Positions 44,893 to 57,072 of a stretch of DNA of 64,000 nucleotides are shown here, in pieces. The stretch spans positions 159,209,599-159,273,598 of the forward strand of contig NC_135502.1 of NCBI RefSeq assembly GCF_052857255.1, read 5' to 3'. The notes below the pieces were generated by a model. The model made no database searches, was not told the DNA's origin, and was given only the letters and a program-made list of their open reading frames with translations. A program made the translations under genes and the position numbers. The stretch's first letter is position 1; each line of letters opens with the position of its first letter. Origin of the DNA: Amblyomma americanum (Eukaryota; Arthropoda; Arachnida; Ixodida; Ixodidae).

Positions 44893-44965
44893 TGCCGCCG
44901 GTGGGATCCCAACCCACGACCTCCGAAAATCGCGTCCGGTGCTCTACCAACTGAGCTACGGCGAC
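44893..44965 (-). tRNA. tRNA-like block 6, near-complete
   Basis: T-loop is TTGGGAT, which weakens the B box, and the loop side of the anticodon stem has one change. A box intact. Confidence 0.4.
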
Positions 44966-45353
44966 GGCTGTCCAATCTGATCCTCTCGTCGGTATTTATG
45001 TTTTGCGTATAAGCGAACCTTGAGAGTGTTCACTAGCGCCACCCTCGTCCATAGCGGTGGACGTAGCACGTCCTGTAATACCGCGAGTGTGACGTGGAAC
45101 ATCATCTAACGGCGAGGGCGGAAACTGTGCGAGAGCCCTCTTATGCTACCTATGGCATCAAGAGTGCCAGAATCGAGACCCATGTTAAGCTATTAGCAGA
45201 CAAGGCAAATGAAATGATGGTCTCGTTTGACAAATATATTAAGAAGCCAACAGTCACCTAAACCAAGGTGCAAGGGAACTGTTTCTAATATTTTTATTTT
45301 ATAATGTAATCAATTGGTTTAAAAAAATTACTTATAAAGCAGCAGAAAAACGA

Positions 45354-45425
45354 TGCCGCCGGTGGGATCTGAACCCACGACCTCCCAATATAACGTCCGG
45401 TGCTCTACCAGCTGAGCTACTGCGC
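45354..45425 (-). pseudogene. tRNA-like block 7
   Basis: 72 nt: one acceptor base deleted (CTGCGC for CGGCGAC). The anticodon loop is altered to ATAACG. Confidence 0.5.
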
Positions 45426-45811
45426 GGCTGTCCAATCTGCTGCTCTCGTGGGTTTTTATGTTTTGTGTGTAAGCGAATCTTGAGAGCGTTCACCAGTGCC
45501 ACTCTCGTCCATAGTGGTGGACGGAGCAGTTCTTGTAATACCGCGAGTGTGACGCAGAACGTAATCTAACGCCGAGGGCGGAAATTGTCCGAAAGCCCTT
45601 TTATGCTACCAATAGCATCAAGACTGCCAGAGCCGAGACCTAAATTAAGCTATTGGCAGACATCGCAAATGAAATGAGGTGCTCATTTGACTAATAAATT
45701 AAGGAAGCCAAGTCACCGAAACCAAGGTGCAAGAAGAATGCTTCAAATTTTTTTTGTAATGCAATGAATTGGTTTAAAGAAAATTACTTATAAAGCAGCA
45801 GAAAAACACCA

Positions 45812-45883
45812 TGCCGCCGGTGGGATTCGATCCCACAACATCAAATATCGCGTCCGGATCTCTAAAAACTGAGCTGCGGCGAC
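45812..45883 (-). pseudogene. tRNA-like block 8
   Basis: Many changes in the anticodon arm and D-loop (ACATCAAATATCG, ATCTCTAAAAACTG). The T-arm has gained a normal TTCGAATCCC-like reading (B box GGATCGAATCC). Confidence 0.5.
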
Positions 45884-46276
45884 AGCTGTCCAATCTGCTG
45901 CTCTCGTGGGTATTTATGTTTTGCGTGTAAGCTAACCTTGAGAGTGTTCACCAGCGCCACCCTCGTCCATATCGGTGCACGTAGCACGTCCTGTAATACC
46001 GCGAGTGTGACGTAGAACATCATCCAACGCCGAGGGCGGAAACTGTGCGAGAGCCATCTTGTGCTACCTATGGCATCAAGACTGCCAGAATCGAGACCCC
46101 TGTTAAGCTGTTAGCAGACAAGCAAATGAAATGATGGGCTTGTTTGACAAATATATTAAGGAAGCCAACAGTCACCTAAACCAAGGTGCAAGGGAACTGT
46201 TTCTAATTTTTTTAGTTTATAAATGCAATCAATTGGTTTAAAGAAAATTACTTATAAAGCAGCAGAAAAACAACGA

Positions 46277-46348
46277 TGCCGCCGGTGGGATCCGAACCCA
46301 AGAGCTGCCAATATCACGTCCGGTGCTCAACCAACTGAGCTATTGCGC
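46277..46348 (-). pseudogene. tRNA-like block 9
   Basis: 72 nt with the same shortened acceptor as block 7 (TTGCGC), plus changes in the variable region and D-loop. Confidence 0.5.
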
Positions 46349-46651
46349 GGCTGTCCAATCTGCTGCTCTCCTGGGTTTTTATGTTGTGTGCGTAAGCGAA
46401 TCTTGAGAGCGTTCACCAGCGCCACCGTCGTCCATTGCGGTGGACGTAGCACGTCCTGTAATACCGCGAGTGTCACGTAAAACGTCATCTAACGACGTGG
46501 GCGGAAACTCTGCGAAGGCCCTCTTCTGTTACCTATGGCATCAAGACTACCAGAACCGAGACCCCTGTTAAGCTATTCGCAAACAAGGCAAATGAAATGA
46601 GGGGCTCATTTGACAAATATATTAAGCAAGCCAACAGCAGAAAAACAGCCA

Positions 46652-46724
46652 TGCCGCCGGTGGGATCCGAACTCACGACCTCCAAATATCGCGTCTGGTG
46701 CTCTACCAACTGAGCTACGGCGAC
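46652..46724 (-). tRNA. tRNA-like block 10 in a shortened monomer
   Basis: One T-stem mismatch (GAACTCAC) and two anticodon-stem changes. It lies only 375 bp after block 9 because about 90 bp of the A/T-rich segment is deleted (CCAACAG joined to CAGAAAAAC). Confidence 0.38.
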
Positions 46725-47120
46725 GGCTGTTCAATATGCTGCTCTCGTCGGTATTTATGTTTTGCATGTAAGCGAACCTTGAGAGTGTTCACCAGCGTCA
46801 CTCTCGTCCATAGCGGTGGACGTAGCACTTCCTGTAATACCGCGAGTGTGTCGTAGAACTTCATCTAACGGCGAGGGCGGAAACGGTGCGTGAGCCCTCT
46901 TATGCTACCTATGGCATCAAGACTGCCATAACCGAGACCCCCCGTTAAGCTATTAGCAGACAAGGCAAAAAAAAAGAGGGGCTCGTTTGACAATTATATT
47001 AAGGAAGCCAACAGTCACTGAAACCAAGGTGCAAGGGGGATGTTTATAATTTGTTTAACTTTGTAATGCAATCAATTGGTTTAAGGAAAACTACTTATAA
47101 TGCAGCAGAAAAAACAACCA

Positions 47121-47193
47121 TGCCGCCGGCGGGATCCGAACCCGCGACCTCCGAATATCGCGTCCGGTGCTCTACCAACTGAGCTACGGCGAC
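47121..47193 (-). tRNA. tRNA-like block 11, complete, with compensatory T-stem pair
   Basis: The T-stem is GCGGG/CCCGC where block 2 has GTGGG/CCCAC: both partners of one pair changed, and pairing is kept. A box and all other stems match block 2. Confidence 0.5.
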
Positions 47194-47286
47194 GGCTATT
47201 CAATCTGCTGCTCTCGTCGGTATTTATGTTTTGCGTGTAAGCGAACCTTGAGAGTGTTCACCAGAGCCACCCTCGTCCATAGCGGT

Positions 47287-47332
47287 GGACGTAGCACGTC
47301 CTGTAATACCGCGAGTGTGACGTAGAACGTCA
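47287..47332. promoter_or_regulatory. Representative pair of 15-bp dyads in a monomer
   Basis: GGACGT-AGC-ACGTCC (47,287-47,301) and TGACGT-AGA-ACGTCA (47,318-47,332) are both perfect 6+3+6 dyads, 31 bp apart start to start, about three helical turns. They recur in most monomers. TGACGT resembles a bZIP (CRE/ATF) half-site; protein binding is conjecture. Confidence 0.5.
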
Positions 47333-47586
47333 TCGAACGGCGAGGGCGGAAACTGTGCGAGAGCCCTCTTATGCTACCTATGGCATCAAGACTGCCAGAA
47401 CCGAGACCCCCGTTAAGCTATTAGCAGAAAAGGCAAATAAAATGAGGGGCTCGTTTGACAATTATATAAAGGAAGCCAACAGTTACCGAAACCAAGGTGC
47501 AAGAGGAATGTTTATAATTTTTTTAGTTTGTAATGCAATCAATTGGTTTAAAGAATATTACTTATAAAGCAGCAGAAAAACAACCA

Positions 47587-47659
47587 TGCCGCCGGTGGGA
47601 TCCGAACCCACGACCTCAGAATATCGCGTCCGGTGTTCTACCAACTGAGCTACGGCGAC
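47587..47659 (-). tRNA. tRNA-like block 12, near-complete
   Basis: Two single mismatches, one in the anticodon stem (TTCTG) and one in the D-stem (GAAC). Confidence 0.42.
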
Positions 47660-48056
47660 GGCTATTCAATCTGCTGCTCTCGTCGGTATTTATGTTTTGC
47701 GTGTAAGCGAACCTTGAGAGTGTTCACCAGCGTCACTCTCGTCCATAGCGGTGGACGTAGCACGTCCTGTAATACCGCGAGTGTGACGTAGAACGTCATC
47801 GAACGGCGAGGGCGGAAACTGTGCGAGAGCCCTCTTATCCTACATATGGGATCAAGACTGCCAGAACCGAGACCCCCGTTAAGCTATTAGCAGACAAGGC
47901 AAACGACATGAGGGGCTCGTTTGACTAATATATTAAGGAAGACAACAGTCACCTAAACCAAGGTGCGAGGGGAATGATTCTAATTTTTTTTTTATTTTGT
48001 AATGCAATCAATTGGTTTAAAGAAAATTACTTATAAAGCAGCAGAAAAAACAACCA

Positions 48057-48129
48057 TGCCGCAGGCGGGATCCGAACCCACGATCTCCGAATATCGCGTC
48101 CGGTGCTCTACCAACTGAGATACGGCGAC
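48057..48129 (-). pseudogene. tRNA-like block 13
   Basis: Acceptor change (TGCCGCAGG), T-stem G-U state, and D-stem change (GAGATAC). Confidence 0.5.
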
Positions 48130-48522
48130 GGCAGTCCAATCAGGTGCTCTCGTGGTTATTTGTTTTGCGTGTAAGCGAACCTTGAGAGTGTTCAGCAGCG
48201 CCCCCTTCATCCATAACGGTGGACGTAGCACGTCCCGTAATACCGCGAGTGTGACGTAGAACGTCATCTAAAGGCGAGGGCGGAAACTGCGCGTGAGCCC
48301 TCAGATGCTACATATGGCATCAAGACTGCCAGAACCGAGGCCCCCTTAAGCTATTAGCAGACAGGACAAATGAAATGAGGGGCTCGTTTGACAAATATAT
48401 TAAGGAAGTCAGCAGTCACCCAATCCAAGGCGCAAGAGGAATGTTTCTAATTTTTTTTTACTTTGTAATGCAATCAATTGGTTTAAAAAAAATTACTTAT
48501 AAAGCAGCAGAAAAAACAACCA

Positions 48523-48595
48523 TGCCGCAGGCGGGATCCGAACCCACGATCTCCGAATATCGCGTTCGGTGCTCTACCAACTGAGGTACGGCGGC
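48523..48595 (-). pseudogene. tRNA-like block 14
   Basis: As block 13, but with GAGGTAC and an acceptor CGGCGGC. One anticodon-stem change (CGTTCGG). Confidence 0.5.
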
Positions 48596-49266
48596 GGCTG
48601 TCCAATCTGCTGCTCACGTCGGTATTTGTTTCGCGTGTAAGGGATCCTTGAGAGTGTTCACTAGCGCCACCCTCGTCCATAGCGGTGGACGTAGCAGTTC
48701 CTGTAATACCGCGAGTGTGTCGTAGAACGTCATCTAACGGCGAGGGCGGAAACGGTGCGTGAGCCCTCTTATGCTACCTATGGCATCAAGACTGCCAGAA
48801 CCTAGACCCCCGTTAAGCTATTAGCAGAAAAGGCAAATAAAATGAGGGGCTCGTTTGACAAATATATTAAGGAAGCCAACAGTTACCGAAACCAAGGTGG
48901 AAGAGGAATGTTTCTAATTTTTGTAGTTTGTAATGCAATCAATTGGTTTAAAGAATATTATTAAGCAATAGAAAAACCCCCGCAATAGCGCGAGTGTGAC
49001 GTAGAACGCCATCTAAATGCGAGGGCGGAAACTGCGCGTGAGCCCTCAGATGCTACATCTGGCATCAAGAATGCCAGAACCGAGGCCCCCCTTAAGCTAT
49101 TAGCAGACAGGACAAATGAAATGAGGGGCTCGTTTGACAAATATATTAAGGAAGTCAGCAGTCACCCAAACCAAGGTGGAAAAGGAATGTTTCTAATTTT
49201 TTTTGGTTTGTAAAGCAATCAATTGGTTTAAAGAAAATTGCTTATAAAGCAGCAGAAAAACAACAA

Positions 49267-49339
49267 TGCCGACGGTGGGATCCGAATACACGACCTCCGA
49301 ATATCGCGTCCGGTGCTCTACCAATTGAGGTACGGCGGC
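49267..49339 (-). pseudogene. tRNA-like block 15
   Basis: T-stem broken (GAATACAC), acceptor TGCCGACGG. Founding type of the most frequent decayed class in the array. Confidence 0.5.
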
Positions 49340-49732
49340 GGCTGTCCAATCTGCTGCTCTTGTCGGTATTTGTTTCGCGTGTAAGCGATCCTTGAGAGTG
49401 TTCACTAGCGCCACCCTCGTCCATAGCGGTGGACGTAGCACTTCCTGTAATACCGCGAGTGTGTCGTAGAACGTCATCTAACGGCGAGGGCGGAAACGGT
49501 GCGTGAGCCCTCTTATGCTACCTATGGCATCAAGACTGCCAGAACCGAGACCCCCGTTAAGCTATTAGCAGATCAGGCAAATAAAATGAGGGGCTCGTTT
49601 GACAATTATATTAAGGAAGCCAACAGTCACCGAAACCAAGGTGCAAGGGGAATGTTTCTAATTTGTTTCAGTTTGTAATGCAATCAATTGGTTTAAAGAA
49701 AACTACTTATAATGCAGCGGAAAAAACAACCA

Positions 49733-49805
49733 TGCCGCCGGCGGGATCCGAACCCACGACCTCCGAATATCGCGTCCGGTGCTCTACCAACTGAGGTACG
49801 GCGAC
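49733..49805 (-). tRNA. tRNA-like block 16
   Basis: T-stem in the G-U wobble state (GGCGGG with CCCAC). First D-stem pair lost (GAGGTAC). Otherwise as block 2. Confidence 0.38.
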
Positions 49806-50198
49806 GGCAGTCCAATCTGGTGCTCCCTTGGGTATTTGTTTCACGTGTAAGCGTTCCTTGAGAGTGTTCACCAGCGCCCCCTTCATCCATAACGGTGGAC
49901 GTAGCACGTCCCGTAATACCGCGAGTGTGACGTAGAACGTCATCTAAAGGCGAGGGCGGAAACTGCGCGTGAGCCCTCAGATGCTACATATGGCATCAAG
50001 ACTGCCAGAACCGAGGCCCCTCTTAAGCTATTAGCAGACAGGACAAATGTAATGAGGGGCTCGTTTGACAAATATATTAAGGAAGCCAACAGTCACTGAA
50101 ACCAAGGTGCAAGGGGAATGTTTCTAATTTGTTTCACTTTGTAATGCAATCAATTTGTTTAAAGAAAACTACTTATAATGCAGCAGAAAAAACAACCA

Positions 50199-50271
50199 TG
50201 CCGCCGGCGGGATCCAAACCCACGACCTCCGAATATCGCGTCCGGTGCTCTACCAACTGAGGTACGGCGAC
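50199..50271 (-). pseudogene. tRNA-like block 17
   Basis: As block 16, with one further T-loop change (ATCCAAACCC). Confidence 0.45.
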
Positions 50272-50945
50272 GGCAGTCCAATCTGGTGCTCTCTTGGGTA
50301 TTTGTTTCGCGTGTAAGCGATCCTTGAGAGTGTTCACTAGCGCAACCCTCGTCCATAGCGGTGGACGTAGCACTTCCTGTAAGACCGCGAGTGTGTCGTA
50401 GAACGTCATCTAACGGCGAGGGCGGAAACGGTGCGTGAGCCCTCTTATGCTACCTATGGCATCAAGACTGCCAGAACCCAGACCACCGTTAAGCTATTAG
50501 CAGACAAGGCAAATAAAATGAGGGGCTCGTTTGACAAATATATTAAGGAAGCCAACAGTTACCAAAACCAAGGTGCAAGAGGAATGTTTATAATTTTTTT
50601 AGTTTGTAATGCAATCAATTGGTTTAAAGAATGTTACTTATTAAGCAGCAGAAAAACCCCCGTATTACCGCGAGTGTGACGTAGAACGTCATCTAAAGGC
50701 GAGGGCGGAAACTGCGCGTGAGCCCTCAGATGCTACATATGGCATCAAGACTGCCAGAACCAAGGCCCCCCTTAAGCTATTAGCAGACAGGACAAATTGA
50801 ATGAGGGGCTCGTTTGACAAATATATTAAGGAAGTCAGCAGTCACCCAACCAAGGTGGAAGAGGAATGTTTCTAATTTTTTTTGGTATGTAAAGCAATCA
50901 ATTGGTTTAAAGAAAATTGCTTATAAAGCAGCAGAAAAACAACCA

Positions 50946-51018
50946 TGCCGCCGGTGGGATCCGAACCCACGACCTCCAAATATCGCGTCCGGTGCTCTAC
51001 CAACAGAGCTACGGCGAC
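50946..51018 (-). tRNA. tRNA-like block 18
   Basis: One anticodon-stem change (CTCCAAATATCG) and one D-loop change (CAACAGAGC). A and B boxes essentially intact. Confidence 0.4.
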
Positions 51019-51411
51019 GGCTATTCAATCTGCTGCTCTCGTCGGTATTTATGTTTTGCGTGTAAGCGAACCTTGAGAGTGTTCACCAGCGTCACTCTCG
51101 TCCATAGCGGTGGACGTAGCACGTCCTGTAACACCGCGAGTGTGACGTAGAACGTCATCTAACGGCGAGGGCGGAAACTGTGCGAGATCCCTCTTATCCT
51201 ACATACGGGATCAAGACTGCCAGAACCGAGACCCCCGTTAAGCTATTAGCAGACAAGGCAAACGACATGAGGGGCTCGTGTGACAAATATATTAAGGAAG
51301 CCAACAGTTACCGAAACCAAGGTGCAAGAAGAATGTTTCTATTTTTTTTAGTTTGTAAAGCAATCAATTGGTTTAAAGAAAATTGCTTATAAAGCAGCAG
51401 AAAAACAACAA

Positions 51412-51484
51412 TGCCGACGGTGTGATCCGAATACACGACCTCCGAATATCGCGTCCGGTGCTCTACCAATTGAGGTACGGCGGC
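51412..51484 (-). pseudogene. tRNA-like block 19
   Basis: Block-15 class with an extra T-stem change (CGGTGTGATCC). Confidence 0.5.
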
Positions 51485-52157
51485 GGCTGTCCAATCTGCT
51501 GCTCACGTCGGTATTTGTTTCGCGTGTAAGCGATCCTTCACAGTGTTCGCAGCGCCACCCTCGTCCATAGCGGTGGGCGTAGCACTTCCTGTTATACCGC
51601 GAGTGTGTCGTAGAACGTCATCTAACGGCGAGGGCGGAAACGGTGCGTGAGCCCTCTTGTGCTACCTATGGCATCAAGACTGCCAGAACCGACACCCCCG
51701 TTAAGCTATTAGCAGACAAGGCAAATAAAATGAGGGGCTCGTTTGACAATTATATTATGGAAGCCAACAGTTACCGAAACCAAGGTGCAAGAGGAATATT
51801 TAAAATTTTTTTAGTTTGTAATGCAATCAATTGGTTTAAAGAATGTTACTTATTAAGCAGCAGAAAAACCCCCGTATTACCGCGAGTGTGACGTAGAACG
51901 TCATCTAAAGGCGAGGGCGGAAACTGCGCGTGAGCCCTCAGATGCTACATATGGCATCAAGACTGCCAGAACCAAGGCCCCCCTTAAGCTATTAGCAGAC
52001 AGGACAAATGAAATGAGGGGCTCGTTTGACAAATATATTAAGGAAGTCAGGAGTCACCCAACCAAGGTGGAAGAGGAATGTTTCTAATTTTTTTTGGTAT
52101 GTAAAGCAATCAATTGGTTTAAAGAAAATTGCTTATAAAGCAGCAGAAAAACAACCA

Positions 52158-52230
52158 TGCCGCCGGTGGGATCCGAACCCACGACCTCCAAATATCGCGT
52201 CCGGTGCTCTACCAACAGAGCTACGGCGAC
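52158..52230 (-). tRNA. tRNA-like block 20
   Basis: Identical to block 18 over the 73 nt, 1,212 bp downstream. Confidence 0.4.
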
Positions 52231-52623
52231 GGCTATTTAATCTTCTGCTCTCGTCGGTATTTATGTTTTGCGTGTAAGCGAACCTTGAGAGTGTTCACCA
52301 GCGTCACTCTCGTCCATAGCGGTGGACGTAGCACGTCCTGTAACACCGCGAGTGTGACGTAGAACGTCATCTAACGGCGAGGGCGGAAACTGTGCGAGAT
52401 CCCTCTTATCCTACATACGGGAACAAGACTGCCAGAACCGAGACCCCCGTTAAGCTATTAGCAGACAAGGCAAACGACATGAGGGGCTCGTTTGACAAAT
52501 ATATTAAGGAAGCCAACAGTTACCGAAACCAAGGTGCAAGAAGAATGTTTCTATTTTTTTTAGTTTGTAAAGCAATCAATTGGTTTAAAGAAAATTGCTT
52601 ATAAAGCAGCAGAAAAACAACAA

Positions 52624-52696
52624 TGCCGACGGTGTGATCCGAATACACGACCTCCGAATATCGCGTCCGGTGCTCTACCAATTGAGGTACGGCGGC
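52624..52696 (-). pseudogene. tRNA-like block 21
   Basis: Identical to block 19, 1,212 bp downstream. Confidence 0.5.
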
Positions 52697-53367
52697 GGCT
52701 GTCCAATCTGCTGCTCACGTCGGTATTTGTTTCGCGTGTAAGCGATCCTTCACAGTGTTCGCAGCGCCACCCTCGTCCATAGCGGTGGGCGTAGCACTTC
52801 CTGTTATACCGCGAGTGTGTCGTAGAACGTCATCTAACGGCGAGGGCGGAAACGGTGCGTGAGCCCTCTTGTGCTACCTATAGTATCAAGATTGCCAGAA
52901 CCGAGACCCCCGTTAAGCTATTAGCAGACAAGGCAAATAAAATGAGGGGCTCGTTTGACAATTATATTATGGAAGCCAACAGTTACCGAAACCAAGGTGC
53001 AAGAGGAATGTTTATAATTTTTTTTTGTAATGCAATCAATTGGTTTAAAGAATGTTACTTATTAAGCAGCAGTAAAACCCCCGTAATACCGCGAGTGTGA
53101 CGTAGAACGTCATCTAAAGGCGAGGGCGGAAACTGCGCGTGAGCCCTCATATGCTACATATGGCATCAAGACTGCCAGAACCAAGGCCCCCCTTAAGCTA
53201 TTAGCAGACAAGGCAAATGAAATGAGGGGTTCTTTAGACAAATATATTAAGGAAGCCAACAGCCACCGAAGCCAAGGTGCAAGAGGAAGTGTTTATAATT
53301 TTTTTAGTTTGTAATGCAATTAATTGGTTTAAAGAAAATTTCTTATAAAGCAGCAGAAAAACAATCA

Positions 53368-53440
53368 TGCCGCCGGTGGGATCCGAACCCACGATCTCCG
53401 AATATCGCGTCCGGTGCTCTACCAACTGAGGTACGGCGAC
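53368..53440 (-). tRNA. tRNA-like block 22
   Basis: Variable-region change (CGATCTCC) and first D-stem pair lost (GAGGTAC). T-arm intact. Confidence 0.38.
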
Positions 53441-53831
53441 GGCAGTCCAATCTGGTGCTCTCGTGGGTATTTGTTTTCCGTGTAAGCGAACCTTGAGAGT
53501 TTTCACCAGCGCCACTCTCGTCCATAGCGGTGGACGTAGCACTTCCTGTAATACCGCGAGTGTGTCGTAGAACGTCATCTAACGGCGAGGGCGGAAACGG
53601 TGCGTGAGCTCTCTTATGCTACCTATGGCATCAAGACTGCCAGAACCGAGACCCCCGTTAAGCTATTAGCAGACAAGGCAAATAAAATGAGGGGCTCGTT
53701 TGACAAATATATTAAGGAAGCCACCAGTTACCGAGACCAAGGTGCAAGAGGAATGTTTATAATTTTTTTAGTTTGTAATGCAATCAATTGGTTTAAAGAA
53801 TTTTACTTATAAAGCAGCAGAAAAACAACCA

Positions 53832-53904
53832 TGCCGCCGGTGGGATCCGAGCCCATGACCTCCGAATATTGCATCCGGTGCTCTACCAACTTAGCTACGT
53901 CGAC
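53832..53904 (-). pseudogene. tRNA-like block 23
   Basis: Changes in T-stem (GAGCCCATG), anticodon loop (ATATTGCAT), D-stem (CTTAGC) and acceptor (GTCGAC). Confidence 0.5.
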
Positions 53905-54297
53905 GGCTATTCAATCTGCTGCTCTCGTCGGTATTTATGTTTTGCGTGTAAGCGAACCTTGAGAGTGTTAACCAGCGTCACTCTCGTACATAGCGGTGGA
54001 CGTAGCACGTCCTGTAATGCCGCGAGTGTGACGTAGAACGTCATCTAACGGCGAGGGCGGAAACTGTGCGAGATCCCTCTTATCCTACATACGGGATCAA
54101 GACTGCCAGAACCGAGACCCCCGTTAAGCTATTAGCAGACAAGGCAAACGACATGAGGGGCTCGTTTGACAAATATATTAAGGAAGCCAACAGTTACCGA
54201 AACCAAGGTGCAAGAAGAATGTTTCTATTTTTTTTAGTTTGTAAAGCAATCAATTGGTTTAAAGAAAATTGCTTATAAAGCAGCAGAAAAACAACAA

Positions 54298-54370
54298 TGC
54301 CGACGGTGTGATCCGAATACACGACCTCCGAATATCGCGTCCGGTGCTCTACCAATTGAGGTACGGCGGC
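54298..54370 (-). pseudogene. tRNA-like block 24
   Basis: Identical to block 19; first block of higher-order copy A. Confidence 0.5.
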
Positions 54371-55042
54371 GGCTGTCCAATCTGCTGCTCACGTCGGTAT
54401 TTGTTTCGCGTGTAAGCGATCCTTCACAGTGTTCGCAGCGCCACCCTCGTCCATAGCGGTGGGCGTAGCACTTCCTGTTATACCGCGAGTGTGTCGTAGA
54501 ACGTCATCTAACGGCGAGGGCGGAAACGGTGCGTGAGCCCTCTTGTGCTACCTATGGCATCAAGATTGCCAGAACCGAGACGCCCGTTAAGCTATTAGCA
54601 GACAAGGCAAATAAAATGAGGGGCTCGTTTGACAATTATATTATGGAAGCCAACAGTTACCGAAACCTAGGTGCAAGAGGAATGTTTATAATTTTTTTTT
54701 TGTAATGCAATCAATTGGTTTAAAGAATGTTACTTATTAAGCAGCAGTAAAACCCCCGTAATACCGCGAGTGTGACGTAGAACGTCATCTAAAGGCGAGG
54801 GCGGAAACTGCGCGTGAGCCCTCATATGCTACATACGGCATCAAGACTGCCAGAACCAAGGCCCCCCTTAAGCTATTAGCAGACAGGACAAATGAAATGA
54901 GGGGCTCGTTTGACAAATATATTAAGGAAGCCAACAGTCACTGAAACCAAGGTGCAAGGGGAATGTTTATAATTTGTTTCACTTTGTAATGCAATCAATT
55001 TGTTTAAAGAAAACTACTTATAATGCAGCAGAAAAACAACCA

Positions 55043-55115
55043 TGCCGCCGTTGGGATCCGAACCCACGACCTCCGAATATCGCGTCCGGTGCTCTACCAA
55101 CTGAGGTACGGCGAC
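55043..55115 (-). tRNA. tRNA-like block 25
   Basis: One acceptor/T-stem junction change (TGCCGCCGTTGGG) and GAGGTAC in the D-stem. Confidence 0.38.
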
Positions 55116-55789
55116 GGCAGTCCAATCTGGTGCTCTCTTGGGTATTTGTTTCGCGTGTAAGCGATCCTTGAGAGTGTTCACTAGCGCAACCCTCGTCCAT
55201 AGCGGTGGACGTAGCACTTCCTGTAAGACCGCGAGTGTGTCGTAGAACGTCATCTAACGGCGAGGGCGGAAACGGTGCGTGAGCCCTCTTATGCTACCTA
55301 TGGCATCAAGACTGCCAGAACCCAGACCACCGTTAAGCTATTAGCAGACAAGGCAAATAAAATGAGGGGCTCGTTTGACAAATATATTAAGGAAGCCAAC
55401 AGTTACCAAAACCAAGGTGCAAGAGGAATGTTTATAATTTTTTAGTTTGTAATGCAAACAAATTGGTTTAATGAATATTACTTATTAAGCAGCAGAAAAA
55501 ACCCCGTAATACCGCGAGTGTGACGTAGAACGTCAACTAAAGGCGACGGTGGAAACTGCGCGTGAGCCCTCAGATGCTACATATGGCATCAAGACTGCCA
55601 GAACCAAGGCCCCCCTTAAGCTATTAGCAGACAGGACAAATGAAATGAGGGGCTCGTTTGACAAATATATTAAGGAAGTCAGGAGTCACCCAACCAAGGT
55701 GGAAGAGGAATGTTTCTAATTTTTTTTGGTATGTAAAGCAATCAATTGGTTTAAAGAAAATTGCTTATAAAGCAGCAGAAAAACAACCA

Positions 55790-55862
55790 TGCCGCCGGTG
55801 GGATCCGAACCCACGACCTCCAAATATCGCGTCCGGTGCTCTACCAACAGAGCTACGGCGAC
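55790..55862 (-). tRNA. tRNA-like block 26
   Basis: Same as block 18 (3,632 bp after block 20). Confidence 0.4.
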
Positions 55863-56255
55863 GGCTATTCAATCTGCTGCTCTCGTCGGTATTTATGTTT
55901 TGCGTGTAAGCGAACCTTGAGAGTGTTCACCAGCGTCACTCTCGTCCATAGCGGTGGACGTAGCACGTCCTGTAACACCGCGAGTGTGACGTAGAACGTC
56001 ATCTAACGGCGAGGGCGGAAACTGTGCGAGATCCCTCTTATCCTACATACGGGATCAAGACTGCCAGAACCGAGACCCCCGTTAAGCTATTAGCAGACAA
56101 GGCAAACGACATGAGGGGCTCGTTTGACAAATATATTAAGGAAGCCAACAGTTACCGAAACCAAGGTGCAAGAAGAATGTTTCTATTTTGTTTAGTTTGT
56201 AAAGCAATCAATTGGTTTAAAGAAAATTGCTTATAAAGCAGCAGAAAAACAACAA

Positions 56256-56328
56256 TGCCGACGGTGTGATCCGAATACACGACCTCCGAATATCGCGTCC
56301 GGTGCTCTACCAATTGAGGTACGGCGGC
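56256..56328 (-). pseudogene. tRNA-like block 27
   Basis: Same class as block 19 (3,632 bp after block 21). Confidence 0.5.
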
Positions 56329-56999
56329 GGCTGTCCAATCTGCTGCTCACGTCGGTATTTGTTTCGCGTGTAAGCGATCCTTCACAGTGTTCGCAGCGCC
56401 ACCCTCGTCCATAGCGGTGGGCGTAGCACTTCCTGTTATACCGCGAGTGTGTCGTAGAACGTCATCTAACGGCGAGGGCGGAAACGGTGCGTGAGCCCTC
56501 TTGTGCTACCTATGGCATCAAGATTGCCTGAACCGAGACCCCCGTTAAGCTATTAGCAGACAAGGCAAATAAAATGAGGGGCTCGTTTGACAATTATATT
56601 ATGGAAGCCAACAGTTACCGAAACCAAGGTGCAAGAGGAATGTTTATAATTTTTTTTTGTAATGCAATCAATTGGTTTAAAGAATGTTACTTATTAAGCA
56701 GCAGTAAAACCCCCGTAATACCGCGAGTGTGACGTAGAACGTCATCTAAAGGCGAGGGCGGAAACTGCGCGTGAGCCCTCATATGCTACATATGGCATCA
56801 AGACTGCCAGAACCAAGGCCCCCCTTAAGCTATTAGCAGACAAGGCAAATGAAATGAGGGGTTCTTTAGACAAATATATTAAGGAAGCCAACAGCCACCG
56901 AAGCCAAGGTGCAAGAGGAAGTGTTTATAATTTTTTTAGTTTGTAATGCAATTAATTGGTTTAAAGAAAATTTCTTATAAAGCAGCAGAAAAACAATCA

Positions 57000-57072
57000 T
57001 GCCGCCGGTGGGATCCGAACCCACGATCTCCGAATATCGCGTCCGGTGCTCTACCAACTGAGGTACGGCGAC
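57000..57072 (-). tRNA. tRNA-like block 28
   Basis: Same as block 22 (3,632 bp after it). Confidence 0.38.

Larger units (their letters stand above)
50660..53083. repeat. 1,212-bp higher-order repeat, two tandem copies
   Basis: A set of monomers (blocks 18 and 19 plus a short monomer) recurs at an exact 1,212-bp shift as blocks 20 and 21. Copies differ by scattered substitutions, for example GTCAGCAGTCACCC against GTCAGGAGTCACCC. Related sets recur later at 3,632 and 1,674 bp offsets. Confidence 0.8.
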
